This document shows, piece by piece, positions 1 through 6,428 of a stretch of 11,812 nt of DNA. Below the pieces are notes generated by a model, which worked only from the letters and a program-made list of their open reading frames with translations, ran no database searches and was not told the origin of the DNA. Numbering within the stretch: position 1 is the first letter of the stretch; every line of letters begins with the position of its first letter. The stretch is from Bacillota bacterium (GTDB taxonomy: Bacteria > Bacillota > Clostridia > Oscillospirales > Oscillospiraceae): assembly GCA_023406225.1 (NCBI GenBank), contig JAEXWS010000146.1:1-11812 (forward strand), in the 5' to 3' direction. The position numbers were made by a program, and so were the translations under genes.

Positions 1-1934
1 ATGATGCCCCAGTACATGATCTTGGTTTCCACGCTCCCCGGATCTCCGAGGCCGCCTTCCTGGAACTGCGCCCGCATCTCCTGCCACATGGCTTCCCTCC
101 GGTTTGCCAGGGGCGCGGCCGTGTCGCAGGAGAAGAGGAAATCATCGTTCCAATAGGGCTGTCCCGCCGCATCGACCTCCAGGAAGTCCCAGCGGTTGAA
201 CTCCTCGTACTCCGCGTCCCCCCGCTCGTTGTAGCTCACCACGGGCCGGGGCTCGTCTGCGTAGGCCAGTTTCCACTTGAACAGCAGCTCAAACAACCGC
301 TGGTACGCCGCCTGCTTCATCACCCGCTTGCTCTCCAGCCGTCCCGCCGCCTGGGCGGCGCTGAACTCCTTAGCCTTTCCGCTGGTTGCGGTGGCGTCCT
401 GGCGGCCCTGGAAGCTGTCCGTGATGCCGATTTGCTGGCGGGCCTCTTCGTATACCTCCCGGCGGTACGCCAGATCCCCGGAGATGTCCACCTGGGTATT
501 GAACGTGCGGATACCGTCCAACTGCGACGCGCTTTCATACCGCAGGACCCGGCCGTCCTCGTCGGTCATATCAAATTTCAGCGCGGCGGGCATGGCGGTA
601 AAGCTCCCGCCCCCCAGCAGCTTCCGGTTTATCTTGGTGGAAAGCTTGTTGGCCGCCATCTGCGCGTCCTCCATGGCGTCCACGTCGGACCCGCCCAAAA
701 CCTGTCCGGGCATGCTGACGTTCCTCCGCAGCACCAGCGGATACAGCTTCGGCCGGTAGCATGGGATCTTCCTTGACCGCATGACCGGCTCTGTCTGCAC
801 GGCATAAACGCCCGCCGCTTTCGCCGTCGCAAAGTCCGCTTCACTCGCTCCGCCCAGCGGGGCAGAGTTCGCGCCGCTCCCTTGCTCCGTCTCTCCCTCC
901 GCAAACGCTCCGCTGGTTTGCGTCGGGGTCGGGAATGGCGTCAAAAGCTCTCCAGCCCCCGCGTCCCAGAACAGCGGTCTGCTCTGCGCCCCCTGATACA
1001 CCACGTTCCCAAATTCGTCCCGCTCCGGCTCCATAGCGGAGATCACCGTGCCGTCCTCCCGCACGATGTCCTCTGTCAGCGTCTCATATTCCTGGACTTC
1101 CTCCCGGAACTTTTTCCCGCCGCATTCCGCACACGTCACGCCGTCCCCGGTCTTTCCGCATTCCTCGCAGATGTGGACCCGCCGCATCTGGCAGTCCTCC
1201 AGGTCCTCCAGCACCGTGTCCATCACCCAGGAATACCGCCCGATCCCGCCTTTGCGGTTCCGGTAGTAAGCGATGATCTGCGTTACCAGACCTTCCGCAT
1301 CGGCGCCGTCCACGGCGGAGCGGGCCTCCCGGTCCTCCTCCTGCTCGTCCTCCACGCTCACGCCGTACTTCCGCAGGATGTATTCCGCCGTGCGGGGGAT
1401 CTTCAAAAACCAGTGCTCCATCTCGTCCAGCTCGTAAACGCCCGCCTGGGGCACGAACCGCCGTGGATGCACTTCCGTCACGGTGGTTTCTCCAACGGTC
1501 GTATGGGTCCCCGCCGTCTGGTCCCAGTCCACAAACACCAAGTCGCCGCCATGGGTGGGCGTCACCCGCTCCTGGATGTCGTTCAGCGCCTCCATGGGCA
1601 GGCGGTCCAGTTCATTGCGCAGCATGTTTTCGATTTTCCGGGCCAGTTTTTCATCCTTTGCCCGTTTGGCCGTCACCTTCGGAGCGGGGATGTTGCTGTC
1701 CACCTCCGTCTCGATGATCTCCGAGATGATGTTCCGCACATGGTCCGCGTTTTTTTTGGCCGGGGTCCCGTCCTTGGCGGTGATTTTGGCGCTCCCTCGC
1801 AAAAGCGCCTCCTGGCGGTCCAGCCGCTCCCGCACGGCCGCCCAAGCCTCCTCGTCCCGCCGCAGCACCTCCTGCCAATTCGTCAGGCCAAACTTCATAT
1901 CCTTCGCAGCCGCCTTCGGCGCCTTCTCACTCAT
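1..1934 (-). CDS. Phage portal protein, C-terminus beyond the window edge
   Basis: Reading the minus strand from the ATG at 1934 gives about 644 open codons to the window edge with no stop, so the C-terminus is missing. The portal forms the dodecameric ring at the capsid vertex through which DNA is packaged and ejected. The call rests on overall character: a helical N-terminus, a central stretch resembling portal cores (YRPKLYPLVLRRNVS, followed by a helix with DAMEDAQMAANKLSTKINRK), and its place directly after TerS. Residues about 245-268 carry a CxxC-x7-CxxC zinc-ribbon-like knuckle (CEEC...CAEC). Residues about 336-369 are an in-frame insertion made by a dispersed repeat (826-930), rich in Gly, Ala, Ser and Glu. 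The start is supported by GAGGAGGGA about 8 nt upstream. Portal is likely; the exact family is not resolved. Confidence 0.82.
   Translation of the reverse strand, partial: MSEKAPKAAAKDMKFGLTNWQEVLRRDEEAWAAVRERLDRQEALLRGSAKITAKDGTPAKKNADHVRNIISEIIETEVDSNIPAPKVTAKRAKDEKLARKIENMLRNELDRLPMEALNDIQERVTPTHGGDLVFVDWDQTAGTHTTVGETTVTEVHPRRFVPQAGVYELDEMEHWFLKIPRTAEYILRKYGVSVEDEQEEDREARSAVDGADAEGLVTQIIAYYRNRKGGIGRYSWVMDTVLEDLEDCQMRRVHICEECGKTGDGVTCAECGGKKFREEVQEYETLTEDIVREDGTVISAMEPERDEFGNVVYQGAQSRPLFWDAGAGELLTPFPTPTQTSGAFAEGETEQGSGANSAPLGGASEADFATAKAAGVYAVQTEPVMRSRKIPCYRPKLYPLVLRRNVSMPGQVLGGSDVDAMEDAQMAANKLSTKINRKLLGGGSFTAMPAALKFDMTDEDGRVLRYESASQLDGIRTFNTQVDISGDLAYRREVYEEARQQIGITDSFQGRQDATATSGKAKEFSAAQAAGRLESKRVMKQAAYQRLFELLFKWKLAYADEPRPVVSYNERGDAEYEEFNRWDFLEVDAAGQPYWNDDFLFSCDTAAPLANRREAMWQEMRAQFQEGGLGDPGSVETKIMYWGI
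826..930. repeat. Dispersed double-hairpin element, copy A (inside portal)
   Basis: Box 1 AAAGTCCGCT lies at 831-840 and box 2 CGCTCCCTTGCTC at 875-887. Between them is a hairpin, GCCC (852-855) with GGGC (860-863), extended by CTC/GAG across one mismatch. After box 2 comes a second hairpin: stem CGCAAAC (900-906), 9-nt loop GCTCCGCTG (907-915), stem GTTTGCG (916-922), with an outer CCC/GGG clamp (895-897 with 925-927). It is read in frame in portal as about 35 residues. It shares boxes, spacing and loop with copies B and C. Confidence 0.8.
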
Positions 1935-1940
1935 TCCGTT

Positions 1941-1981
1941 GTCCCTCCTCTTCGCGCCGGATTCGCTTCGCTGGATTCCGC
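1941..1981. repeat. Partial copy D of the dispersed element (TerS-portal gap)
   Basis: Only the second-hairpin half is recognisable. A CCCTCCTCT run (1943-1951) resembles the CTCCTCCTCT before the hairpin of copy B. It is followed by GGATTC (1959-1964), the loop GCTTCGCTG (1965-1973) and GATTCC (1974-1979). The loop differs from copies A and B at one base. The stem pairs with one T-T mismatch. On the gene strand the pyrimidine run reads as the GAGGAGGGA ribosome-binding site of portal. Confidence 0.5.
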
Positions 1982-1988
1982 CGCGATT

Positions 1989-2456
1989 TTACTCCTCTCC
2001 CAGCAGGTCCTCATAGCTGGGCCCCTCGTCATCCTCGTTCCGCTTTATTTCCGGCAGCATCTGCCGCAGCATGTCAAGGGCCTTTAGTGCCCCTTTGACG
2101 TTAAACTGCCATTCCCCAGAGGGTGTCCAGGCGTGGGCGCCGCTGTCCCATTCCATCACCGGCTCCTTCTGGGTGCACCGCAGATATAACTGCCAGGTGC
2201 ACAGGACGATGTTGTACTGGTTGATGCCAACAGCCTCGAACCGCTCCTGCATCAACGCATCCCGATAGGCCTTGATCTTCGGCGTCCGCAGCAAACGGCT
2301 TGCCCGTGCCGCCGCGGTTTTCTCCGCGTACCCCGCCCGGACGGCCGCCTGGGTCCCGTTAAGGTCCAGCATATACTCGTGGACGAACAGCCGCTGTTGG
2401 TCCGTCAGGGCCTTGGCGAGCTCCACGATCTTCTTCTCCAGGTCCTCCGCCTCCAT
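1989..2456 (-). CDS. terS: Terminase small subunit (Terminase_2-like)
   Basis: A 155-residue protein. Residues about 18-68 match the Terminase_2 pattern: LTDQQRLFVHEYMLDLNGTQ, then AAVRAGY, then RLLRTPKIKAY. This is the helical DNA-binding part that recognises the pac/cos site and hands DNA to the large subunit. The C-terminus is acidic (RNEDDEGPSYEDLLGEE) and may contact TerL or the portal. The start at 2456 follows a GGGGGGG run. A strong terminator (2528-2559) closes the gene upstream, so TerS probably starts a new transcript. TTGACG (2514-2509, minus strand) is a possible -35, but the best -10 (TGTTAA) is at a poor 19-nt spacing. Portal follows after 54 nt. TerL is not adjacent, which is unusual. 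Confidence 0.88.
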   Translation of the reverse strand: MEAEDLEKKIVELAKALTDQQRLFVHEYMLDLNGTQAAVRAGYAEKTAAARASRLLRTPKIKAYRDALMQERFEAVGINQYNIVLCTWQLYLRCTQKEPVMEWDSGAHAWTPSGEWQFNVKGALKALDMLRQMLPEIKRNEDDEGPSYEDLLGEE

Positions 2457-2527
2457 ACCGACACCCCCCCTGTTGTATTCATGTTAACACAGCGAGCCCT
2501 CCCGTTATCGTCAACATTTTTGGGCAT

Positions 2528-2559
2528 AAAAAAACGCCGGGAGGCTTGTCCTCCCGGCG
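2528..2559 (-). terminator. Rho-independent terminator after the coiled-coil gene
   Basis: A perfect 10-bp stem, CGCCGGGAGG (2535-2544) with CCTCCCGGCG (2550-2559), and a 5-nt loop. On the minus strand it is followed by seven T (2534-2528). It lies 14 nt past the stop of the coiled-coil gene and separates the Rep/HTH operon from TerS-portal. Confidence 0.9.
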
Positions 2560-2573
2560 CTTTGGCTATTTCT

Positions 2574-2822
2574 TCACTGTGCTTTTTTCAGTTCCGCGAT
2601 CTCGCTGCTGTGCAGGCGGATCACACTTTTCAGAAACTCCACTTCCTGCTCCAATTCCTCCACCCGGCTTTTGGGCGCCAGTTTCTCCAGCAGCATCCGC
2701 TGACCCTCCGCCAGCGCCTTCAACTGGGGCGTGACCGCATTCTCCACGATAAGATTCATCTGCCGATTGGATTCCCGCTCCACGACCCCCTGGATCGCCT
2801 CCAAATCTTCCCTCGTCAGCAT
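2574..2822 (-). CDS. Small coiled-coil protein of unknown function
   Basis: An 82-residue soluble protein. Residues about 38-80 are heptad-like (LKALAEGQRMLLEKL, then RVEELEQEVEFLKSVIRLHS), predicting a coiled coil and probably an oligomer. There is no catalytic motif and no membrane segment. The start at 2822 is set by AGGAGGG just upstream (gene-strand ACAGGAGGGCGCG). It is the last gene before a strong terminator and follows the HTH gene by 58 nt, so it is probably the end of the Rep operon. Short coiled-coil proteins of this type are common in Firmicute phages and integrative elements. I do not recognise a function. Confidence 0.75.
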   Translation of the reverse strand: MLTREDLEAIQGVVERESNRQMNLIVENAVTPQLKALAEGQRMLLEKLAPKSRVEELEQEVEFLKSVIRLHSSEIAELKKAQ

Positions 2823-2880
2823 CCGCGCGCCCTCCTGTTTTTTCTTCTTTTTTCATAATAGCCTCTCCCTGGACCCTCTG

Positions 2881-3171
2881 TCAACAGGTCTTTCTCTTTT
2901 TCTTCCGAAACCACCCCTCGTAAAACTCCTTCCGCGCCCGGTACAGCACGCTCTCGCTGACGTGGTGCCGCATGGCGATCCCGGTGATGCTCTCCCGTGT
3001 GCACATGACCTCCCACAGGGCAGCATCATAAGGCCCTGCCGCGACGCGGCAAAGGCGAAGGATTTTCTCCCGGATGTGCTCCGGCTGGTCTGCGAAGTCC
3101 AGGCAGGTGAACCGCACCAGGCCTTGTTTTTCCTCCGGCAGTCCTACTCCTCTCAGCTTCTTGAAACTCAT
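2881..3171 (-). CDS. Small helix-turn-helix protein, probable phage regulator
   Basis: A 96-residue basic protein. Residues about 60-84 (ESITGIAMRHHVSESVLYRA) look like a helix-turn-helix of the sigma-region-4 or ArpU/RinA-like type found upstream of packaging genes in Firmicute phages. The C-terminus is strongly basic (RKKKRKTC). The ATG at 3171 overlaps the stop of the upstream short ORF as ATGA, suggesting coupled translation. The N-terminus MSFKKLRG is nearly the same as that of the upstream short ORF. Its place just before TerS and portal fits a role as activator of late genes. That role is inferred; the HTH is visible. Confidence 0.7.
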   Translation of the reverse strand: MSFKKLRGVGLPEEKQGLVRFTCLDFADQPEHIREKILRLCRVAAGPYDAALWEVMCTRESITGIAMRHHVSESVLYRARKEFYEGWFRKKKRKTC

Positions 3172-3335
3172 TGCGTTCGCCCCTCCCACACCTCCTGCAA
3201 TGCGGCCCACCGTCGCGGCATTGCGATTCCCGGTCGCTTCGCGCCCGCCGATCGCGCCGCTTCCTCGAAACAGCCTCGCTTCATCCGCCGCCGGCGGCGC
3301 TTCGCCTGTTCCCCCCGCAGCTTTTTGAAGCTCAC
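3168..3335 (-). CDS. Short basic ORF between Rep and the HTH gene
   Basis: A 55-residue ORF starting with GTG at 3335 that overlaps the Rep stop (GTGA) and ends overlapping the next start (ATGA). Both overlaps suggest it is translated by coupling. It begins V-SFKKLRGEQAK followed by five Arg, and is rich in Arg, Lys and Ala. Its first eight residues nearly repeat the start of the following HTH protein. It has no recognisable domain. It could be a real small DNA-binding protein, or the remnant of a duplicated HTH-gene start with a new tail. Confidence 0.5.
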   Translation of the reverse strand: MSFKKLRGEQAKRRRRRMKRGCFEEAARSAGAKRPGIAMPRRWAALQEVWEGRTQ

Positions 3336-4186
3336 GGCCACGCGCCCGCTTCCTCCGCCGCCAGGGCCGCCGCCAGTTCCTTGTGCCCGCCCACCTTTTT
3401 CCGGGGGTCCCGCTTCTTCGGTATGTAGCGCACCATGTTCTGCCCCTTCTCCGGGTCGTACCGGGTCCCGGGCAGCTCCACGGCTCCGGCGGGCACCCGG
3501 AGCTGTCCGCCGCTGGTGACGATCTCCCGCCGCACCACGGGCTTTTTCATGTTCCTGGAGCAGGTCCATTTCTTCTCGTCCGGAACGCCCCGGGCCTGGT
3601 TGACGATGTAGGCCGCCAGGGGGTAAAGATCCTTCTGGTGCCGCAGAAACTGCACGTCCACGCCCCCCATGCCCCAGATGTCCTCCACCGCCTCCTCCCT
3701 CAGCCTCGGCCCAACGGAACCGGCCTCGGCAGACCCCGCGGCAGTATGCGGGGCCAGCCACAGCCGCTTGTCCCGCATCTGGAAAGCATCTCCGGGGAGG
3801 ATCACATGGACGTGAGGCCGCGTCATCTCCCCGGTCTCCCCGTCAATTTCTGACGCCGCCAAGATCCATCGGACCGAAAGCCCCCGCTTTTTCAGCCGGT
3901 AGGCTATCCGGTCGATGAACTTTCGCGCCGCCCGCCTGGCTCCCTCCAGCGTGCCGCCCACCGCCGCCAGCCCCTCGGGGTCAAATTTCAGCGTCAGCCA
4001 CAGGTCCCCCGCCGAAAAGTTGCAGTTGATGGTCCGGGCCAGCGCCAGCTTGGCGTACTCCCGGTTCCCCACCAGCTTTTTCTCGCTGCTGTTCCCCCGG
4101 ATGCGCCCGCCCCGCTTCGGCGGCCGCCGGGTGATCTTGCTTTTCCGGCGCTCCACCACCTCGCCGCTGATGATTTTTGTCACCAT
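3332..4186 (-). CDS. HUH rolling-circle replication initiator (Rep)
   Basis: A 284-residue protein. The order of motifs is that of HUH endonucleases: motif 1 WLTLKFD (residues 63-69), the metal-binding HUH motif RPHVHVIL (123-130, His125 and His127), and the Tyr motif YPLAAYIVNQ (188-197, Tyr188 and Tyr193). Such proteins nick one strand at an origin through a 5'-phosphotyrosine bond and start rolling-circle replication. The start at 4186 (MVTKII) is chosen because GGAGGG lies 7 nt upstream. The frame stays open to 4639, but that part has no protein-like character. A Gly/Ala/Ser/Arg stretch at about 145-166 between HUH and Tyr motifs looks inserted. The stop overlaps the start of the next ORF. 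It could serve phage replication or belong to a captured mobile element. Confidence 0.8.
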   Translation of the reverse strand: MVTKIISGEVVERRKSKITRRPPKRGGRIRGNSSEKKLVGNREYAKLALARTINCNFSAGDLWLTLKFDPEGLAAVGGTLEGARRAARKFIDRIAYRLKKRGLSVRWILAASEIDGETGEMTRPHVHVILPGDAFQMRDKRLWLAPHTAAGSAEAGSVGPRLREEAVEDIWGMGGVDVQFLRHQKDLYPLAAYIVNQARGVPDEKKWTCSRNMKKPVVRREIVTSGGQLRVPAGAVELPGTRYDPEKGQNMVRYIPKKRDPRKKVGGHKELAAALAAEEAGAWP

Positions 4187-4205
4187 GTACAAGCCCTCCA
4201 TCGTC

Positions 4206-4314
4206 GTCGCAAAGTCCGCTTGCCTCCGTTTCCCGCCTGCGGCGGAAATCTGCGCCCGCTCCCTTGCTCCTCCTCTCCCCACTGGAATCGCTCCGCTGGA
4301 TTCCAGCGGGGACC
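4206..4314. repeat. Dispersed double-hairpin element, copy B (upstream of Rep)
   Basis: Box 1 AAAGTCCGCT at 4211-4220 and box 2 CGCTCCCTTGCTC at 4257-4269. The first hairpin is about TTTCCCGCC (4229-4237), loop TGC, GGCGGAAA (4241-4248). The second is CTGGAATC (4282-4289), 9-nt loop GCTCCGCTG (4290-4298), GATTCCAG (4299-4306), then one mismatch and a CCCC/GGGG clamp (4277-4280 with 4308-4311). It ends about 20 nt before the Rep start on the gene strand, so it would lie in the Rep 5' leader. Confidence 0.8.
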
Positions 4315-4600
4315 CCGGTTGTTTTTTCGCGTAAAAAAGCATAAGTACCCGCGCCCGCCTGCCCGTGACACCCCTTGTCTTTTCTCTCTCTGCCCCAAAA
4401 GCCCCATTCCAAGCCCCCGGACGTGTGCTTGTCCACAGGGCGGAACCATGGGGCTTTCCGTTCTTTTTGTCTCTTCCCGCCAAACTTAGGCGTTTAAGAG
4501 CCCCGCCAGATACGCGTGCGCGCGTATTATGATCAGTATCGGCGTATCGTTGGTAATCTCGCTCCGGCCCGCCCGTGGAGACGAGCCGGAGCCAAATCAC
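4315..4600. other. Intergenic region upstream of Rep with inverted repeats, origin-like
   Basis: No convincing gene is seen. It holds an A/T inverted repeat TTTTTT (4322-4327) with AAAAAA (4333-4338); a compact palindrome TACGCG-TGCG-CGCGTA (4511-4526); a wider inverted repeat GATACGC (4509-4515) with GCGTATC (4542-4548); and an 8-bp inverted repeat GCTCCGGC (4561-4568) with GCCGGAGC (4585-4592). Clustered inverted repeats beside a HUH initiator could be its origin, or the Rep promoter and operators. No experimentally known nick site is recognised. Confidence 0.35.
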
Positions 4601-4629
4601 TTTACAGATGTCGAATATTGGGATATATT
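4601..4629 (+). promoter_or_regulatory. Promoter P1 of the 4-TM gene
   Basis: TTTACA (4601-4606), a 17-nt spacer, then TATATT (4624-4629). From the -35 to a few bases past the -10 the sequence is nearly the same as P2 at 6462-6490. Downstream the leader repeats GGAATAACAAA in tandem. A CGGAGG ribosome-binding site precedes the start. Confidence 0.7.
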
Positions 4630-4669
4630 GGAATAACAAAGGAATAACAAAACGATCGGAGGTATTATT

Positions 4670-5350
4670 ATGAAACCTTCAAAAACTACAGATTCTTTTG
4701 ATTCCGTCGCGCAGGTCCAGTTGGATGTCCTCATGAGGGAATATGAATCTCTGAGGCAGGAATCGACGCATTGCGACTCCACCCAAATGTCTCTTGCAAC
4801 CACTGTCTTTGGCTTCTTAGCAGCTGTCTTCGCTCTTACTCAATTGTTTGAGAAAAAACAATCCACTGCCGATTTTCTTTTTTATGCCGTCTTACCCTGC
4901 TTCGCCATGTTCTTCGGGCTGCTGTGGGTCGATCAGCTCTACCGGCGCGTTCGCTTTGGCACATACCTGCGGAGAACGGAAAATAAAATTCGAATGCTGC
5001 TTCCCGACTTGTGCTCGAACTCCGTATCTGTTCCCGTATGTGAATTCGAGCATTGGATCAGTGCGTTAGATGACCACAAACCTTTTCTAAAGCGCCCGCG
5101 TTTTGCATATGGATGTGTTTTGGCCGGAACATGGTTTTTAACGCCGATCCTTATCCCAGCATCAAGGCTACTTCTGTTTTCTAACGCCACGTTTCCGTTT
5201 TCTTACTATTGGAGCCATAAAATCGTCATGATCCTTGTGTTTGCTGTCTTTTTGGTTTACTACTACTATCTGATCCTTCTGATCCGCCGTATCAACACGT
5301 TTTCACAAGAAGCCGCCTTGACAAATCCACAGCCGACAATGGATTATTGA
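4670..5350 (+). CDS. Four-TM membrane protein, cargo gene of unknown function
   Basis: A 226-residue protein with a hydrophilic helical N-terminus (LMREYESLRQES, residues 21-32) and four likely membrane helices at about 41-60, 68-90, 147-170 and 184-205. There is a basic loop after helix 2 (YRRVRFGTYLRRTENK) and no signal peptide. The ATG at 4670 has CGGAGG at a good distance. It is transcribed against the phage genes from its own promoter and is AT-richer than the backbone, fitting acquired cargo. The short helical head followed by paired helices recalls SLATT-like membrane effectors in defence systems, but I see no defining motif. No close neighbour on the same transcript. Function unknown. 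Confidence 0.75.
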   Translation: MKPSKTTDSFDSVAQVQLDVLMREYESLRQESTHCDSTQMSLATTVFGFLAAVFALTQLFEKKQSTADFLFYAVLPCFAMFFGLLWVDQLYRRVRFGTYLRRTENKIRMLLPDLCSNSVSVPVCEFEHWISALDDHKPFLKRPRFAYGCVLAGTWFLTPILIPASRLLLFSNATFPFSYYWSHKIVMILVFAVFLVYYYYLILLIRRINTFSQEAALTNPQPTMDY

Positions 5351-5370
5351 GCGTTTTTTTACCAGCATTG

Positions 5371-5398
5371 TTGACTTATCACGATATCGTGATATAAT
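5371..5398 (+). promoter_or_regulatory. Promoter with an 18-bp palindromic operator
   Basis: TTGACT (5371-5376), a 16-nt spacer, and a perfect TATAAT (5393-5398). The spacer is filled by a perfect 18-bp palindrome, TATCACGATATCGTGATA (5377-5394), which overlaps the first two bases of the -10. A dimeric regulator bound here would block RNA polymerase. The obvious candidate is the HTH-bearing DUF2442 protein encoded next. The promoter and palindrome are seen; the binder is inferred. Confidence 0.8.
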
Positions 5399-5422
5399 AA
5401 AAATGGAAAGGGAGCAGACACT

Positions 5423-5488
5423 ATGCCCGTCATTGCCCGGTTCTATGGAATGACCCAGGACATCAAACCGCTTCCCCCGCTGGAATAA
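5423..5488 (+). pseudogene. Mini-DUF4160 ORF, in-frame internal deletion remnant
   Basis: A 21-codon ORF with start and stop intact and a good ribosome-binding site (AAGGGAG). Its first ten residues, MPVIARFYGM, match the N-terminus of DUF4160 proteins, which are typically about 80-100 residues. Its last residues, IKPLPPLE, resemble the C-terminal tail of that family. The whole core between them is missing without a frameshift. DUF4160 genes are commonly found directly before DUF2442 genes, as here. It is most likely a deletion remnant. It may still be translated as a leader peptide. Confidence 0.65.
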
Positions 5489-5518
5489 GCGGGGCGCGGC
5501 CCGGAAAGGAGCGCCCTC

Positions 5519-5971
5519 ATGTTTCATAAAATCAAGTCCGTGACCCCTCTGCCGGAGTATCGCCTGCTGGTCCATTTCGCGGATGGCTGTGCCAGACAGT
5601 ATGATGTGCGCCCGCTGATGGACCGCATCCCCGCCTTCCGCGTCCTCACGGAGCACGGCCTGTTTGATTCCGTCCAGGTGGACGCCGGCGGTTACGGCGT
5701 CTCCTGGAACGACGACATCGACTTGGCCTGTGACGAGCTGTGGGAGCGCGGTCAACCGATCTCCACCCCCTTCGACCGCCTGTTGTCCTTCTCGGACGCC
5801 ACGGAGCTGTGGGGTCTCAGCGAGAGCGCGCTGCGCAAGGCCGTGGCCTATCGAAAGCTGGTGGAGGGCGTAGACGTGCAGAAGTTTGGAAAGCAGTGGA
5901 TCGTCACTTTGGACGCCATGCGCCGGGAATACGGCGACCCCCGACCCCGCGGCGAAGGGACCGCCTCATAA
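5519..5971 (+). CDS. DUF2442 protein with C-terminal HTH
   Basis: A 150-residue protein. Residues 1-80 are a DUF2442 domain (FHKIKSVTPLPEYRLLVHFADG, then YDVRPLM, then VSWNDDIDLACDELW). Residues about 92-138 form a helix-turn-helix-like domain (ATELWGLSESALRKAVAYRK, then KFGKQWIVTLDAMRREYG). DUF2442 commonly pairs with DUF4160 in toxin-antitoxin-like loci; the biochemistry is not settled. The start at 5519 has AAAGGAG upstream. It is expressed from the palindrome-controlled promoter and the next gene follows after 27 nt, so it is the likely autoregulator of this unit. Its usual DUF4160 partner is reduced to a 21-residue remnant, leaving the pair broken. Confidence 0.8.
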   Translation: MFHKIKSVTPLPEYRLLVHFADGCARQYDVRPLMDRIPAFRVLTEHGLFDSVQVDAGGYGVSWNDDIDLACDELWERGQPISTPFDRLLSFSDATELWGLSESALRKAVAYRKLVEGVDVQKFGKQWIVTLDAMRREYGDPRPRGEGTAS

Positions 5972-5998
5972 ACTTCAAGAGAAAGGCGGTGGATTTCC

Positions 5999-6424
5999 TT
6001 GCCGCTGACTACCATCCTCACAGTTTCTGGGATCGTGATCCCAAGCCTAATCACGTTTTGCCTGGGCCGCTTCGTCTCCTACCGGGAGGATCGCCGCCGC
6101 GCCGCAAAAGAACGTTTGGACGGTTTTTATAATCCCTTTGTGGCCCTCCACGCCAAAACCACTAAAGCCCGTGCCATGGATTTCAGCGATTTCTCCCCCC
6201 AGGAGCGCATGGCCTTTGTCGATTTGCTGATCGACCGACAAGTGTATGCCGGTGAATCCCTGACAGGCCCTATCCAGGACCTCATACAGGCGTATACAGG
6301 GGTCTATCTGGCCCCGGCATCTCCTCCAAATCAGGAAGAGGTCCGCTATGTCGACCAGGCTTTTCGTACCTGTGTGGAGCTCTGCTGTAAAGAATGGGAG
6401 CACCTGCGGAAAAAATTCTATTGA
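5999..6424 (+). CDS. Single-TM protein with a cytoplasmic helical domain
   Basis: A 141-residue protein using a TTG start at 5999, preceded by AAGGCGGTGG at a suitable distance. Residues about 3-25 form one membrane helix (TTILTVSGIVIPSLITFCLG). It is followed by a basic stretch (SYREDRRRAAKERLDG), which by the positive-inside rule puts the rest in the cytoplasm. Residues 30-141 are mostly helical, with a Cys pair near the end (CVELCCKEW). No family is recognised. It follows the DUF2442-HTH gene by 27 nt and is probably controlled by the same operator. A hairpin follows right after its stop. It may be the effector of this unit, but that is inference. Confidence 0.65.
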   Translation: MPLTTILTVSGIVIPSLITFCLGRFVSYREDRRRAAKERLDGFYNPFVALHAKTTKARAMDFSDFSPQERMAFVDLLIDRQVYAGESLTGPIQDLIQAYTGVYLAPASPPNQEEVRYVDQAFRTCVELCCKEWEHLRKKFY

Positions 6425-6428
6425 GCCT

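Noticed and set aside
277..776. Plus-strand open frames at the left edge
   Set aside because: They lie entirely opposite the portal reading frame and have no supporting start signal or domain.
882..2087. Long plus-strand open frame opposite portal
   Set aside because: Shadow of the GC-rich portal gene: His/Pro/Arg/Leu-rich, no domain, while the minus strand reads as portal throughout.
4187..4639. Extension of Rep upstream to a start at 4639
   Set aside because: The added 151 codons read through repeat copy B, the inverted-repeat region and promoter P1, have no protein-like pattern, and the ATG at 4186 has a proper GGAGGG site.
5330..5367. Terminator after the 4-TM gene
   Set aside because: A seven-T run (about 5354-5360) is present, and AATCCA/TGGATT can pair, but the stem is only 6 bp and ends well before the T run, so it is not a convincing intrinsic terminator.
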